The notes under the pieces were generated by a model. It was not told where the DNA came from, ran no database searches, and was given only the letters and a program-made list of their open reading frames with translations. The position numbers were made by a program, and so were the translations under genes. A stretch of DNA of 61,100 nt from an uncultured Clostridia bacterium (GTDB lineage Bacteria > Bacillota > Clostridia > TANB77 > CAG-508), in NCBI GenBank assembly GCA_934167495.1, contig CAKPKP010000012.1:1-61100 (forward strand), in the 5' to 3' direction. Shown here in pieces: positions 17,001 through 25,462 of this stretch (position 1 is its first letter; every line of letters starts with the position of its first letter).

Positions 17001-18119
17001 ATGAATGTAATTATTGCAGCTGCAGGAACAGGAGGACACATAAATCCAGGAATAGCAATAGCAAACAAAATAAAAGAAAAAGACAAAAATGCAAACATAA
17101 CTTTTATAGGAACTACTAGAGGATTAGAAAATGATTTAGTACCAAGAGCAGGATATAAATTAAAAACAATAGAAGCTTATGGTTTTAGTAAAAAAATATC
17201 ATTAGAAAATTTCCAAAATATATATAAGACATTTAGAAGCAAAAAAGATATAATAAAGTACATAGAAGAATTTAAACCAAATGTAGTAATAGGTACAGGG
17301 GGATATATATGTGTACCAGTTTTTTCAGCAGCAAGAGCTAAAAATATACCGATTGTTATACACGAAAGTAATGCTTTTCCTGGAAAAGCAACCAAAATGT
17401 TTGCTAAAAAGGCAGATAGAGTGTTAGTAGGTTTTGAAGATGCAAAAAAAAGAATGAAAAACATGAGAAACATTATTGTTACAGGAAATCCAACTAAAAT
17501 ACAAAAAATAGATATTTCACTAAATAGAAAAAAACAATTGAAAGAAGAATTAGGATTAAAAGAAGAATTACCTGTTGTGTTGGTGTTTGGTGGAAGTCAA
17601 GGAGCTCAAGCAATAAATGAAAGTTTCATAGGAATAATAGAGAAAAAATTAAATACTGAATTTCAAATTATTTGGTCAACAGGTCCAAAGCAATATGATT
17701 TAATAAAAGAAGATTTAAATAAAAGAAACATTAATATTAATAATATAAAGAATGTAAAAATAGTTCCATATATATATAACATGGAGGAGATTTTGAATTT
17801 ATCAGATTTAGTTGTATGTAGAAGTGGAGCAATGACAATAACTGAAATTTGTATAGTAGGAAAACCAGCTATATTTATCCCATTTCCATATGCAGCTGAA
17901 AATCATCAAGAATATAATGCTAGGGTACTAGAAAAAGTTGGGGCTGCTAAAATTATATTAAATTCAGAATTATCTACACAAAGAATGCTAGAAGAAATAA
18001 AAGAAATTATATTAAATAAAAAAGAATTACACGAAATGGGAATTTTAGCGAGAAATTTAGCCCCATTTAATGTTGAAGACAAAATATATAGAGAAATAAT
18101 GGAAGTTGCAAAAAAATAA
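17001..18119 (+). CDS. murG: Lipid II synthase MurG
   Basis: UDP-GlcNAc transferase making lipid II, 372 residues, GT-B fold of family GT28. It has GTGGHINPGIA (9-19), the acceptor-side HESNAFPGKA, GGSQGAQ in the hinge, and CRSGAMTI with the FPYAAENHQ donor-site motif. Start ATG after AGGAGGAT. It is the last gene of the mur operon. Confidence 0.97.
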   Translation: MNVIIAAAGTGGHINPGIAIANKIKEKDKNANITFIGTTRGLENDLVPRAGYKLKTIEAYGFSKKISLENFQNIYKTFRSKKDIIKYIEEFKPNVVIGTGGYICVPVFSAARAKNIPIVIHESNAFPGKATKMFAKKADRVLVGFEDAKKRMKNMRNIIVTGNPTKIQKIDISLNRKKQLKEELGLKEELPVVLVFGGSQGAQAINESFIGIIEKKLNTEFQIIWSTGPKQYDLIKEDLNKRNININNIKNVKIVPYIYNMEEILNLSDLVVCRSGAMTITEICIVGKPAIFIPFPYAAENHQEYNARVLEKVGAAKIILNSELSTQRMLEEIKEIILNKKELHEMGILARNLAPFNVEDKIYREIMEVAKK

Positions 18120-18174
18120 CAAACATGATATAATATAATAGGAATTTTAAATTATAGTAAAGGAGATACTATAT

Positions 18175-20436
18175 ATGGAAAATGAAAATAATGAATTAAA
18201 AATAAGTGGGAAATTGTTGCATGAATATGAAACTCAAAAAAGTAATCCAGTATTTATGGCATTTTTTAAAGAATATAATGTAGATGAAAATAGTGAAAAT
18301 TTTAAGGAAGATTTACTAAAAACACTTGAAGCTGTTAAAGAATATAATAAAGCTAAAAATACAAAACAGTTTAAGGCAATATCAGATTTTTTTGAATATG
18401 ACGCAAAAAAACCAGATGCTACATATATTCCAGGAATATTAAGCATTTATAAAGATTATGAGAAAATAAAAGATGATAGATTATTTAAAGATATAGCTTT
18501 AAACGAAGGATTAAAAGAAAACAGAAGTGATTATGGTGAAAAATTAGTAGAAGTAATGAATAAATATTATTCTGCAAAAGAAAATATAAAATTAACTGAT
18601 GCTAAAACATTATCAACAGATGTAAATAAAATGATAAAAGAAGCAGGAATGGCTGAAAACACAAATATAGAAAAATCAACAGATGAGCAATTTAAAGAAT
18701 TAATAAGTAGAATAGATTATATGCAAAGTGGAAAAATGACAAAAGCAGAAAAAGAAGCAATAAAGTCAGCATATGAGCTAGGAAAAGACAAAAAACAAAG
18801 TAGAGGTACTACTGTAGAAGAATTAAATCAAATGATAGATAAAGCACAAAAAAGAAGTAAAAATAATTCTATGGATAAAATGGACAAGAATGAAGAAAAA
18901 GTATCAAACAAATCTGCTTATACATGGGATGAATTAATTGATGATAAAGTAAACATTGATTCTGCAGATATAATAGTTACAGGAGAAACCAAAAAAAGAG
19001 CTCCAAAAGAACAAGAAGTAATAGATGCAATTTTTTATGAGAATAAAGATTCAGATAAAGAATTTGGAATTAATGCTAAAAATAAAAGTGATAAAACATG
19101 GGAAAATTTAGTTAGCAAAAATGGAAAAAAACAATATGCAACAGAAGATATGAGTGAATTTTTTAATAGTGAATTACAAAGACTAGATGAACAAAATGAT
19201 GAAATGGATGAAGAGTTTAAGAAATCTTTTAAAGAAGCACATGAGGCACATAAAGAAACAATGTCTAAACTAGGAAATGACATAGATATAAAGTTTAATG
19301 CTAATTTAGGAGTTTATCAATTATATACAGCAGGAAAGTTAATAAAAAATGAACCACCTAAAGAAATGTCATTTTTCGAAAGAAGAAAATTTATTAAAAC
19401 AATTAATGAAAAAGATGGTAAATTTCATTCATATAAAGATGTTGGAAAATTTGTAGATCCTAATGTGTATGAATTGTTAAAATATGCAGATAAAAATTAT
19501 CCACTAGATAATGGAGAAAAACGTTCTGTAGAATATTTAAGAGCTTTAAAAGATGAAAGTCCAAAAAGTTTATTATGCAAAATAGAATATGATTTAAGAG
19601 GAATAAAAGACCAAAAAGATATTAATTTTATAGAAAAAGCTAGAATTAAAAATTTTGCAAAACAACATGAAGAAATGAAACTTGCAGAAGTTGAAAGAGA
19701 TCCTAAGAGAAAAGTTCCAAAAGCATTAAAAAGAGTTGCAGCTGTACTTGCAGGTGTAGGTATTGCTATAGGAGGTATGACTTTTGCTAGTAAAAATGAA
19801 GAAAAATTATTAGATGAAGGACAATCACCTACAATTTCTGATACAGTAAAACCAAATGATGAAAAAGAAGAAACAAAAAATGATAATATAGATAAAGAAG
19901 AAAATACAAATAAAAACACAGATAAAGAAGAAATAGAAACTGTAGTTGATACACAAGAACAAGAAGTAAAACAAGATTTATCTATAGGAAAAGAAGTTAC
20001 AGTAGATGCAAAATATTTATATAGCAATTGTGAAGGTGCTACACCTAAATGCGATTTAGAAAAATTTATGAAAAATAATCCAGGAGCAAAATTCACAATA
20101 GGAAGAATGGCTGTAAAAGACGTTGATGGATATAAAATAAATACAACAGAATCTGGTATCTCTTTAGATGAGTTGAAAGAAAAATATGGAGAAGATGCAG
20201 AATATTTCTGTAACTTTAAAGTAGAAGTACCAAATGGAACTTATGTAGATATAGGATGGACAAGTGTTGATAATGTTAAAGTAAAAGAACAAGAAAAAGA
20301 AAAACAAAATAAATGGCAACTTGATGAAGAATATGTAAAAGCAACAAATGAAGTGGGAAGATCTGGAGCAAGTAAACAAGCAGAAGATGCTGTTAAAACT
20401 GCATTAAAAGATGCAGGACATGAAGTTGAATTTTAA
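18175..20436 (+). CDS. Large charged one-pass membrane protein, unknown function
   Basis: A 753-residue protein I do not recognise. Residues 1-515 are soluble, rich in Lys, Glu and Asn, and predicted helical. One membrane helix follows at about 521-538 (VAAVLAGVGIAIGGMTFA). Then comes a Glu/Lys/Thr linker (540-600) and a C-terminal domain (about 600-753) with four cysteines (YSNCEGATPKCD and others). There is no signal peptide. By the positive-inside rule the large N-terminal part (preceded by KRKVPKALKR) should be cytoplasmic and the cysteine-containing part outside. It lies 55 nt after murG with AAAGGAGAT at the start and ends at a strong terminator. A role linking cytoplasm and envelope is only inference. 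Confidence 0.7.
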   Translation: MENENNELKISGKLLHEYETQKSNPVFMAFFKEYNVDENSENFKEDLLKTLEAVKEYNKAKNTKQFKAISDFFEYDAKKPDATYIPGILSIYKDYEKIKDDRLFKDIALNEGLKENRSDYGEKLVEVMNKYYSAKENIKLTDAKTLSTDVNKMIKEAGMAENTNIEKSTDEQFKELISRIDYMQSGKMTKAEKEAIKSAYELGKDKKQSRGTTVEELNQMIDKAQKRSKNNSMDKMDKNEEKVSNKSAYTWDELIDDKVNIDSADIIVTGETKKRAPKEQEVIDAIFYENKDSDKEFGINAKNKSDKTWENLVSKNGKKQYATEDMSEFFNSELQRLDEQNDEMDEEFKKSFKEAHEAHKETMSKLGNDIDIKFNANLGVYQLYTAGKLIKNEPPKEMSFFERRKFIKTINEKDGKFHSYKDVGKFVDPNVYELLKYADKNYPLDNGEKRSVEYLRALKDESPKSLLCKIEYDLRGIKDQKDINFIEKARIKNFAKQHEEMKLAEVERDPKRKVPKALKRVAAVLAGVGIAIGGMTFASKNEEKLLDEGQSPTISDTVKPNDEKEETKNDNIDKEENTNKNTDKEEIETVVDTQEQEVKQDLSIGKEVTVDAKYLYSNCEGATPKCDLEKFMKNNPGAKFTIGRMAVKDVDGYKINTTESGISLDELKEKYGEDAEYFCNFKVEVPNGTYVDIGWTSVDNVKVKEQEKEKQNKWQLDEEYVKATNEVGRSGASKQAEDAVKTALKDAGHEVEF

Positions 20437-20442
20437 AAAAAT

Positions 20443-20478
20443 AAAAAAATGAGTGAATGAGTTCACTCATTTTTTTGT
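20443..20478 (+). terminator. Rho-independent terminator
   Basis: A 15-bp stem, 20443-20457 with 20462-20476 (GAGTGAA/TTCACTC core), has a 4-nt loop and T-run. Confidence 0.9.
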
Positions 20479-20515
20479 GTAAAAATTCTTAAGAACTCTC
20501 TGCTCTAAGTAAATA

Positions 20516-20544
20516 TTGAATTTCCAAAAAAAGTATGGTATAAT
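20516..20544 (+). promoter_or_regulatory. Promoter of LRV cassette 1
   Basis: TTGAAT at 20516-20521, a 17-nt spacer and TATAAT at 20539-20544. The same layout and -35 hexamer recur in cassette 2, and the conserved leader begins at the expected transcription start. Confidence 0.8.
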
Positions 20545-20550
20545 ATAACT

Positions 20551-20619
20551 ATTCTATCCTTGGTATGGGAGCAAAAAATATACCGGTTACAAAATATTAG
20601 TAACTAAAATGGAGGTAAT
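20551..20619 (+). promoter_or_regulatory. Conserved structured 5' leader of LRV gene 1
   Basis: This leader is nearly identical to the one before LRV gene 2 although the proteins have diverged. It contains GGTAT/ATACC and GTTAC/GTAAC stems flanking GGGAGCAAAAAAT, then ATGGAGGTAAT as the ribosome site. It is a candidate regulatory RNA element; no known riboswitch class is recognised. Confidence 0.55.
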
Positions 20620-21018
20620 ATGACTGTAACAATCAATGTAAGGGAGCTTTCTCTTGAAACTCGTGCAAGTTTGGCAAAAGAAGAAGGTATTCCAAAGGAA
20701 ATGCTTATGGAACTTGCAAAAGATGAGGAAGTTGGGGTGCGGATAAATATATCTGCAAATAAATCAGTTCCGCCTGAATGTTTGGCAAAGTTTGCTGAAG
20801 ATGAGTTACTGGCGGTACGTATAAACGTTTCTGCAAATCCATCGACACCAGCAGATGTGTTGGATAAACTGTCTACTGAAAATGATGAAGCAATCCGCGC
20901 AAATGTTGCAGAAAATCCTTCAACATCAGAAAACACATTGAAAAAGCTGGTAAATGATGAATGGCTTGTCGCAAGAATGAAAGCTGCAGAAAGACTCGAA
21001 AGCCTGAAAAAGAAATAA
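20620..21018 (+). CDS. LRV-type (variant leucine-rich) repeat protein 1
   Basis: A 132-residue soluble protein built of about four variant leucine-rich repeats of roughly 24 residues, each with VR-IN-SAN-S-P followed by a helical L-KL-ED segment (for example VRINISANKS and VRINVSANPSTP). The LRV iron-sulfur N-terminal cysteine cluster of some LRV proteins is absent. Such folds usually bind partners; the partner is unknown. Composition is more GC-rich than native genes and includes CGC and one CGG (R41). It is the first of two tandem, separately transcribed cassettes sharing promoter, leader and terminator. Confidence 0.75.
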   Translation: MTVTINVRELSLETRASLAKEEGIPKEMLMELAKDEEVGVRINISANKSVPPECLAKFAEDELLAVRINVSANPSTPADVLDKLSTENDEAIRANVAENPSTSENTLKKLVNDEWLVARMKAAERLESLKKK

Positions 21019-21030
21019 AATACTAGCGTA

Positions 21031-21075
21031 ATCCAAAGGAACTATTACAATTATTTGTGATAGTTCTTTTTGGAT
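21031..21075 (+). terminator. Terminator of LRV cassette 1
   Basis: A long stem, about 21031-21049 with 21056-21075 (ATCCAAAGGAACTATTACA and its near complement). The same core (GAACTAT / ATAGTTC with an ATTATT loop) follows cassette 2. Confidence 0.85.
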
Positions 21076-21171
21076 TATATATAATTAATTTGAGTAGAAT
21101 ATAATTTTTTGTGCTTGAATATATAATAAAATTTTATTAAGCATGTAACTATTGTGTAACCTATTAAAGTA

Positions 21172-21200
21172 TTGAATTTTAAAGAAAAATGTGTTACAAT
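21172..21200 (+). promoter_or_regulatory. Promoter of LRV cassette 2
   Basis: TTGAAT at 21172-21177, a 17-nt spacer and TACAAT at 21195-21200, homologous to the cassette 1 promoter. Confidence 0.75.
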
Positions 21201-21206
21201 AAAATT

Positions 21207-21285
21207 ATTCTATCCTTGGTATGGGAGTAAAAAATATACCGGTTACAAGAAGTTACAAAATATTAGTAACCAAAATGGAGGTAAT
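21207..21285 (+). promoter_or_regulatory. Conserved structured 5' leader of LRV gene 2
   Basis: Aligned with the leader at 20551, only a few bases differ, plus a 10-nt insertion (AAGAAGTTAC) that duplicates one GTTAC arm. The stems GGTAT/ATACC and GTTAC/GTAAC are preserved. Confidence 0.55.
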
Positions 21286-21762
21286 ATGAGAGTAACAATC
21301 CACTTAGAAAGTTTTTCAACTAAGACACGAGTTTGCTTAGCAAATGAAGAAACACTTCCTAAGCTTATGCTCATGGAACTGTCTGAAGATGAGCGGATTA
21401 ATGTACGAGCAGCTGTAGCATTTAATCCATCAACTCCTGAAGAAGCTTTAGAAAGGCTTTCAAGAGATGATTCAACTCTTGTTAGGGTAAATGTTGCAAA
21501 GAATCGTTCTACTCCAGAGAGTGTTCTGGAAAAACTTTCAAAAGATGAAGTGATAGAGGTTAAGGTAGCTGTTGCAGGTAATCCATTTACTTTGGAGGAA
21601 GTTTTAACTACTCTCTCGAAAGATAAGTGCGTAGGAGTAAGAGAAGCAGTAGCTTGCAATACTTCAACACCAAATGATGTAATAGAAAAGCTTACAGAAG
21701 ATGAAGATATTGGGGTTAAAAAGATTGCAGAGGCAACTTTAAAAGAAAGAGAAAAAGTCTAA
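21286..21762 (+). CDS. LRV-type repeat protein 2
   Basis: A 158-residue paralogue of the preceding LRV protein with about five repeats (VRAAVAFNPSTP, VRVNVAKNRSTP, VKVAVAGNPFT, VREAVACNTSTP). The start is ATG 21286 after TGGAGGT; longer in-frame reading to 21172 runs through the promoter and leader and is rejected. N-termini of the two proteins match (MTVTINVRELSLETR against MRVTIHLESFSTKTR). The repeats have diverged much more than the leader. It has one CGG codon (R37). Both cassettes sit between the mur region and topA and look acquired and duplicated. Confidence 0.75.
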   Translation: MRVTIHLESFSTKTRVCLANEETLPKLMLMELSEDERINVRAAVAFNPSTPEEALERLSRDDSTLVRVNVAKNRSTPESVLEKLSKDEVIEVKVAVAGNPFTLEEVLTTLSKDKCVGVREAVACNTSTPNDVIEKLTEDEDIGVKKIAEATLKEREKV

Positions 21763-21792
21763 AAATAATATTTGCATTTTTTAAAACATCAA

Positions 21793-21830
21793 AAAGAACT
21801 ATCGCAATTATTTGTGATAGTTCTTTCAAT
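21793..21830 (+). terminator. Terminator of LRV cassette 2
   Basis: The stem 21793-21806 with 21813-21826 (AAAGAACTATCGCA with one mismatch/wobble) is followed by CAATTTTTAT, and is homologous to the cassette 1 terminator. Confidence 0.8.
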
Positions 21831-21856
21831 TTTTATATAAAAAAGTAGTATACATA

Positions 21857-21885
21857 TTGCAAAAAATATTATAATAGATTAAAAT
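21857..21885 (+). promoter_or_regulatory. Candidate topA promoter
   Basis: TTGCAA at 21857-21862, a 17-nt spacer and TAAAAT at 21880-21885, 36 nt before topA. Confidence 0.5.
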
Positions 21886-21921
21886 ACAATGATAGAAGAA
21901 TAAGAATAGGAGATATTTTAT

Positions 21922-24036
21922 ATGACTGATAAATTAGTTATTGTAGAATCACCTGCAAAGGCAAACACAATAAAGAAGTTTTTAGGTGGTAAATGTAAAG
22001 TAGTAGCATCTATGGGACATGTGCGAGATTTGCCAAAATCAAAAATGGGAATTGATATAGAAAATAACTTCGAATTACAATATATAAATATAAGAGGAAA
22101 AGCAAGTTTAATAAATTCATTAAAAAAAGATGCAAAAGAAGCAAAACAAGTTATATTAGCAACTGACCCTGATAGGGAAGGAGAAGCAATAGCATGGCAT
22201 TTAGCTCATATATTAGGAATACCAGAAGATACAGTATGTAGAGTAACTTTTAATGAAATAACAAAAGAAACTGTTCAGGAATCAATAAAAAAACCTAGAA
22301 CAATAAATTTAAATTTAATAGATGCTCAGCAAGCAAGAAGAGTTTTGGATAGAATAGTAGGTTACAAAATTAGTCCAGTTCTATGGAAAAAAGTAAAAAA
22401 AGGACTCTCAGCAGGTAGAGTTCAGTCTGTTGCAGTAGAGTTAATTGTAGAAAGAGAAGAAGAAATTGAAAAATTTATTCCAGAAGAGTATTGGAATATA
22501 AATGCAATATTATCAGATAAAAAAACAAAAACAAAATTTGAAGCAAAATTTTATGGAAAAGATAACCAAAAAATAGAGTTACATTCTAAAGAAGATGTTG
22601 ATGAAATTTTAAATAATATAGAAAATGCAAAATATATAGTAAAAGACATAAAAAAAGGAGAGAAAAAACGTACACCAGCTCCACCATTTACTACTAGTAC
22701 AATGCAACAAGAGGCATCAAGAAAATTGAATTTTGCCTTAAAGAAAACTATGTCAGTAGCTCAAGGATTATATGAAGGTGTAAAGATACCAGAAAAAGGA
22801 TTAGCTGGTCTTATAACATATATGAGAACTGATTCAACAAGAATATCTGAAGAAGCAAGAAGAGCTGCAAAAACATATGTTGAAGAAAAATATGGAGAAT
22901 CTTATTACGAGAATAGATATTATAAAACAAAAGCAGATGCTCAAGATGCTCACGAAGCTATTAGACCAACATACGTGGAATTAGAGCCAGAAAAAATAAA
23001 AGAATATTTAACATCAGATCAATATAAATTATATAAATTAATATATAATCGTTTTATAGCAAGTCAAATGGCATCTGCTGTATATGATACATTAGCAGTA
23101 AGTATAGATGCTAACAATTACAATTTTAAAGCAAATGGTCAAACTTTAAAATTTAAAGGTTTTATGACTTTATATGTTGAAAATGTTGATAATGAAAAAG
23201 AAGAAGAATTTACAAAAATACCAGAATTACAATTAGATGAAGAAGTGGTTAAAGAAAAATTAGATGCAAAGCAAAGTTTTACAGAGCCACCACCAAGATA
23301 TACAGAAGCAAGTTTAGTAAAAGCTTTAGAAGAAAAAGGAATTGGTAGACCAAGTACATATGCTCCAACAATAACAACAATACTTGCAAGAAGATATGTA
23401 GAAAAAGTACAAAAACAATTGTTACCCACAGATTTAGGAAAAGTTGTGAATAAACTTCTTATGGAAAACTTTAAAGATGTAATTAATGTTGAGTTTACTG
23501 CAAAAATGGAGGAAGAATTTGATAAAATTGCAGAAGGTGAAGAGCCATGGAAAAAAGTAATAAAAGAATTTTATGATCCATTTGAAAAAGTAGTAAATAA
23601 AGTGGAAAAAGAATTAGAACATGTTAAATTAGAATATGAAGTATCAGATGTACCATGTGAAAAATGTGGAAGAATGATGGTTATTAAATATGGTAAATAC
23701 GGAAAGTTTTTAGCATGCCCTGGATATCCAGAGTGTAGAAATGCGAAACCATTAGTTGAGACTATAGATGTTCCATGTCCTAAGTGTGGTTCTGCTGTAC
23801 AAGTTAGAAAAACAAAAAGAAGAAAAAATTATTATATATGTGAAAATAATCCAGCATCATGTGACTATATTTCTTGGAATAAGCCTAAAAAAGGTGAAAA
23901 ATATGATGCAAGTAAAGAAGATTTATCTGAAATAGAAAAAGAAACTAGTAAGAAAAAAACTAAAAAATCTTCAACTACAAAATCAAAAACAACTAAAGCT
24001 AAAACTACAAAGAAAAAAACTACTAAGAAGAAATAG
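21922..24036 (+). CDS. topA: DNA topoisomerase I
   Basis: Type IA topoisomerase, 704 residues; relaxes negative supercoils through a single-strand break. The Toprim domain starts LVIVESPAKA with DPDREGEAIAWH. The active-site tyrosine is Y300 in GLITYMRTDSTRIS, and GRPSTYAPTI is intact. The C-terminus has two four-cysteine zinc ribbons (CEKCG-CPGYPEC and CPKCG-CENNPASC), then a tail of about 40 residues that is almost all Lys, Thr and Ser, likely for DNA contact. It is followed by trmFO, a common Firmicutes pairing. Confidence 0.97.
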   Translation: MTDKLVIVESPAKANTIKKFLGGKCKVVASMGHVRDLPKSKMGIDIENNFELQYINIRGKASLINSLKKDAKEAKQVILATDPDREGEAIAWHLAHILGIPEDTVCRVTFNEITKETVQESIKKPRTINLNLIDAQQARRVLDRIVGYKISPVLWKKVKKGLSAGRVQSVAVELIVEREEEIEKFIPEEYWNINAILSDKKTKTKFEAKFYGKDNQKIELHSKEDVDEILNNIENAKYIVKDIKKGEKKRTPAPPFTTSTMQQEASRKLNFALKKTMSVAQGLYEGVKIPEKGLAGLITYMRTDSTRISEEARRAAKTYVEEKYGESYYENRYYKTKADAQDAHEAIRPTYVELEPEKIKEYLTSDQYKLYKLIYNRFIASQMASAVYDTLAVSIDANNYNFKANGQTLKFKGFMTLYVENVDNEKEEEFTKIPELQLDEEVVKEKLDAKQSFTEPPPRYTEASLVKALEEKGIGRPSTYAPTITTILARRYVEKVQKQLLPTDLGKVVNKLLMENFKDVINVEFTAKMEEEFDKIAEGEEPWKKVIKEFYDPFEKVVNKVEKELEHVKLEYEVSDVPCEKCGRMMVIKYGKYGKFLACPGYPECRNAKPLVETIDVPCPKCGSAVQVRKTKRRKNYYICENNPASCDYISWNKPKKGEKYDASKEDLSEIEKETSKKKTKKSSTTKSKTTKAKTTKKKTTKKK

Positions 24037-24148
24037 AAGACTTTATTAAAAGTCTCTATAGAATAGAAAGTTTTGAAAACTTTTATATTAGATAAATAGA
24101 CAGGTCATCAATTATAGATGACCTATTCTAAAATTAGAAGGAGTATTT

Positions 24149-25462
24149 ATGAAAGAATATATAACAGTAGTAGGTGGAGGATTAGCAGGTACAGAAGCGG
24201 CATATCAAATTGCAAAAAGAGGAATAAAAGTAAAATTATATGAGATGAAACCAGAAAAATATTCTGAAGCACATTCAAATAAAAATTTAGCAGAAATTGT
24301 TTGTAGTAATTCTTTTAAATCTAGTAGTTTAACAAATGCATGTGGATTATTAAAAGAAGAATTAAGATTATTAGATTCTCTTCTTATAAAATGTGCTGAC
24401 GAAACTCAGGTTCCAGCAGGACAAGCTTTAGCTGTTGATAGAGAAAATTTTTCAGAGCTAGTAACTAAAAAAATAGAAGATAATGAAAATATAGAAATTA
24501 TAAGAAAAGAATATAGTGGAGAAGATTTAGAAGAATTAAGTAAAGATGGAATTGTGGTTATTGCAACAGGTCCACTTACATCTGAAAAATTATCTGAAAA
24601 TATATCTAAATTAACAGGAAAAGATAAATTATACTTTTTTGATGCTGCAGCTCCAATAATAGAAAAAGACAGCATTAATATGGATATCGCTTTTTGGGGA
24701 GATAGATATGGAAAAGGAGAAAGTGCATATATAAATCTTCCTATGAATGAAGAAGAATACAATAAGTTTTATAATGAATTGGTAAATGCAGAAGTAGTAA
24801 CTTTACATGAATTTGAAAAAAAAGAGATTTTTGAAGGTTGTATGCCAATAGAAATAATGGCTAAGCGTGGAATAGATACATTATGCTTTGGACCATTAAA
24901 ACCTGTAGGATTTGAAGATGTGAGAACTGGAAAAAGACCTCATGCTATAGTTCAATTAAGGCAAGATAATAAAGAAGGAACTTTGTTTAATATGGTTGGA
25001 TTTCAAACTAATCTAAAATTTGGAGAACAAAAGAGAGTATTTTCTCTTATTCCAGGATTAGAAAATGCAGAGTTTGTAAAATATGGTGTAATGCATAGAA
25101 ATACTTATATTAATTCAACAGAGTTATTAGATAATACATACAATTTAATAAAAAATAATAATATATTTTTTGCTGGACAAATAACAGGAGTTGAGGGGTA
25201 TGTTGAATCAATTTCTTCTGGATTAGTAGCAGGAATAAATGCAGCAAATAAATATTTGAATAAAGATAAGTTTATTTTAAATGATAAAATAGTATGTGGT
25301 GCTTTGGCAAAATACATTTCAACTGAAAACAAAAGATTTCAACCAATGAATGCAAATTTTGGAATATTACCACCCCTTGAAGAAAAGATAAGAGATAAAA
25401 AAATAAAATATGAAAAATTAGCACAAAGAGCAATTGAAAATGTGAGGGAGGTTAATATATGA
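24149..25462 (+). CDS. trmFO: Methylenetetrahydrofolate-tRNA-(uracil-5-)-methyltransferase TrmFO
   Basis: A flavin- and folate-dependent enzyme that makes ribothymidine at tRNA position 54; 437 residues. It has the FAD dinucleotide motif VVGGGLAGTEAA (7-18), EMKP, the VCSNSFKS segment with its conserved cysteine, and the C-terminal GQITGVEGYVESISSGL. Start ATG after AGAAGGAG. Its stop overlaps the next start in ATGA, so the mannosyltransferase is translationally coupled. Confidence 0.96.
   Translation: MKEYITVVGGGLAGTEAAYQIAKRGIKVKLYEMKPEKYSEAHSNKNLAEIVCSNSFKSSSLTNACGLLKEELRLLDSLLIKCADETQVPAGQALAVDRENFSELVTKKIEDNENIEIIRKEYSGEDLEELSKDGIVVIATGPLTSEKLSENISKLTGKDKLYFFDAAAPIIEKDSINMDIAFWGDRYGKGESAYINLPMNEEEYNKFYNELVNAEVVTLHEFEKKEIFEGCMPIEIMAKRGIDTLCFGPLKPVGFEDVRTGKRPHAIVQLRQDNKEGTLFNMVGFQTNLKFGEQKRVFSLIPGLENAEFVKYGVMHRNTYINSTELLDNTYNLIKNNNIFFAGQITGVEGYVESISSGLVAGINAANKYLNKDKFILNDKIVCGALAKYISTENKRFQPMNANFGILPPLEEKIRDKKIKYEKLAQRAIENVREVNI

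Noticed and set aside
20437..21290. LRV gene 2 starting at 21172
   Set aside because: That start lies in the promoter; ATG 21286 follows TGGAGGT and matches the start of LRV gene 1.
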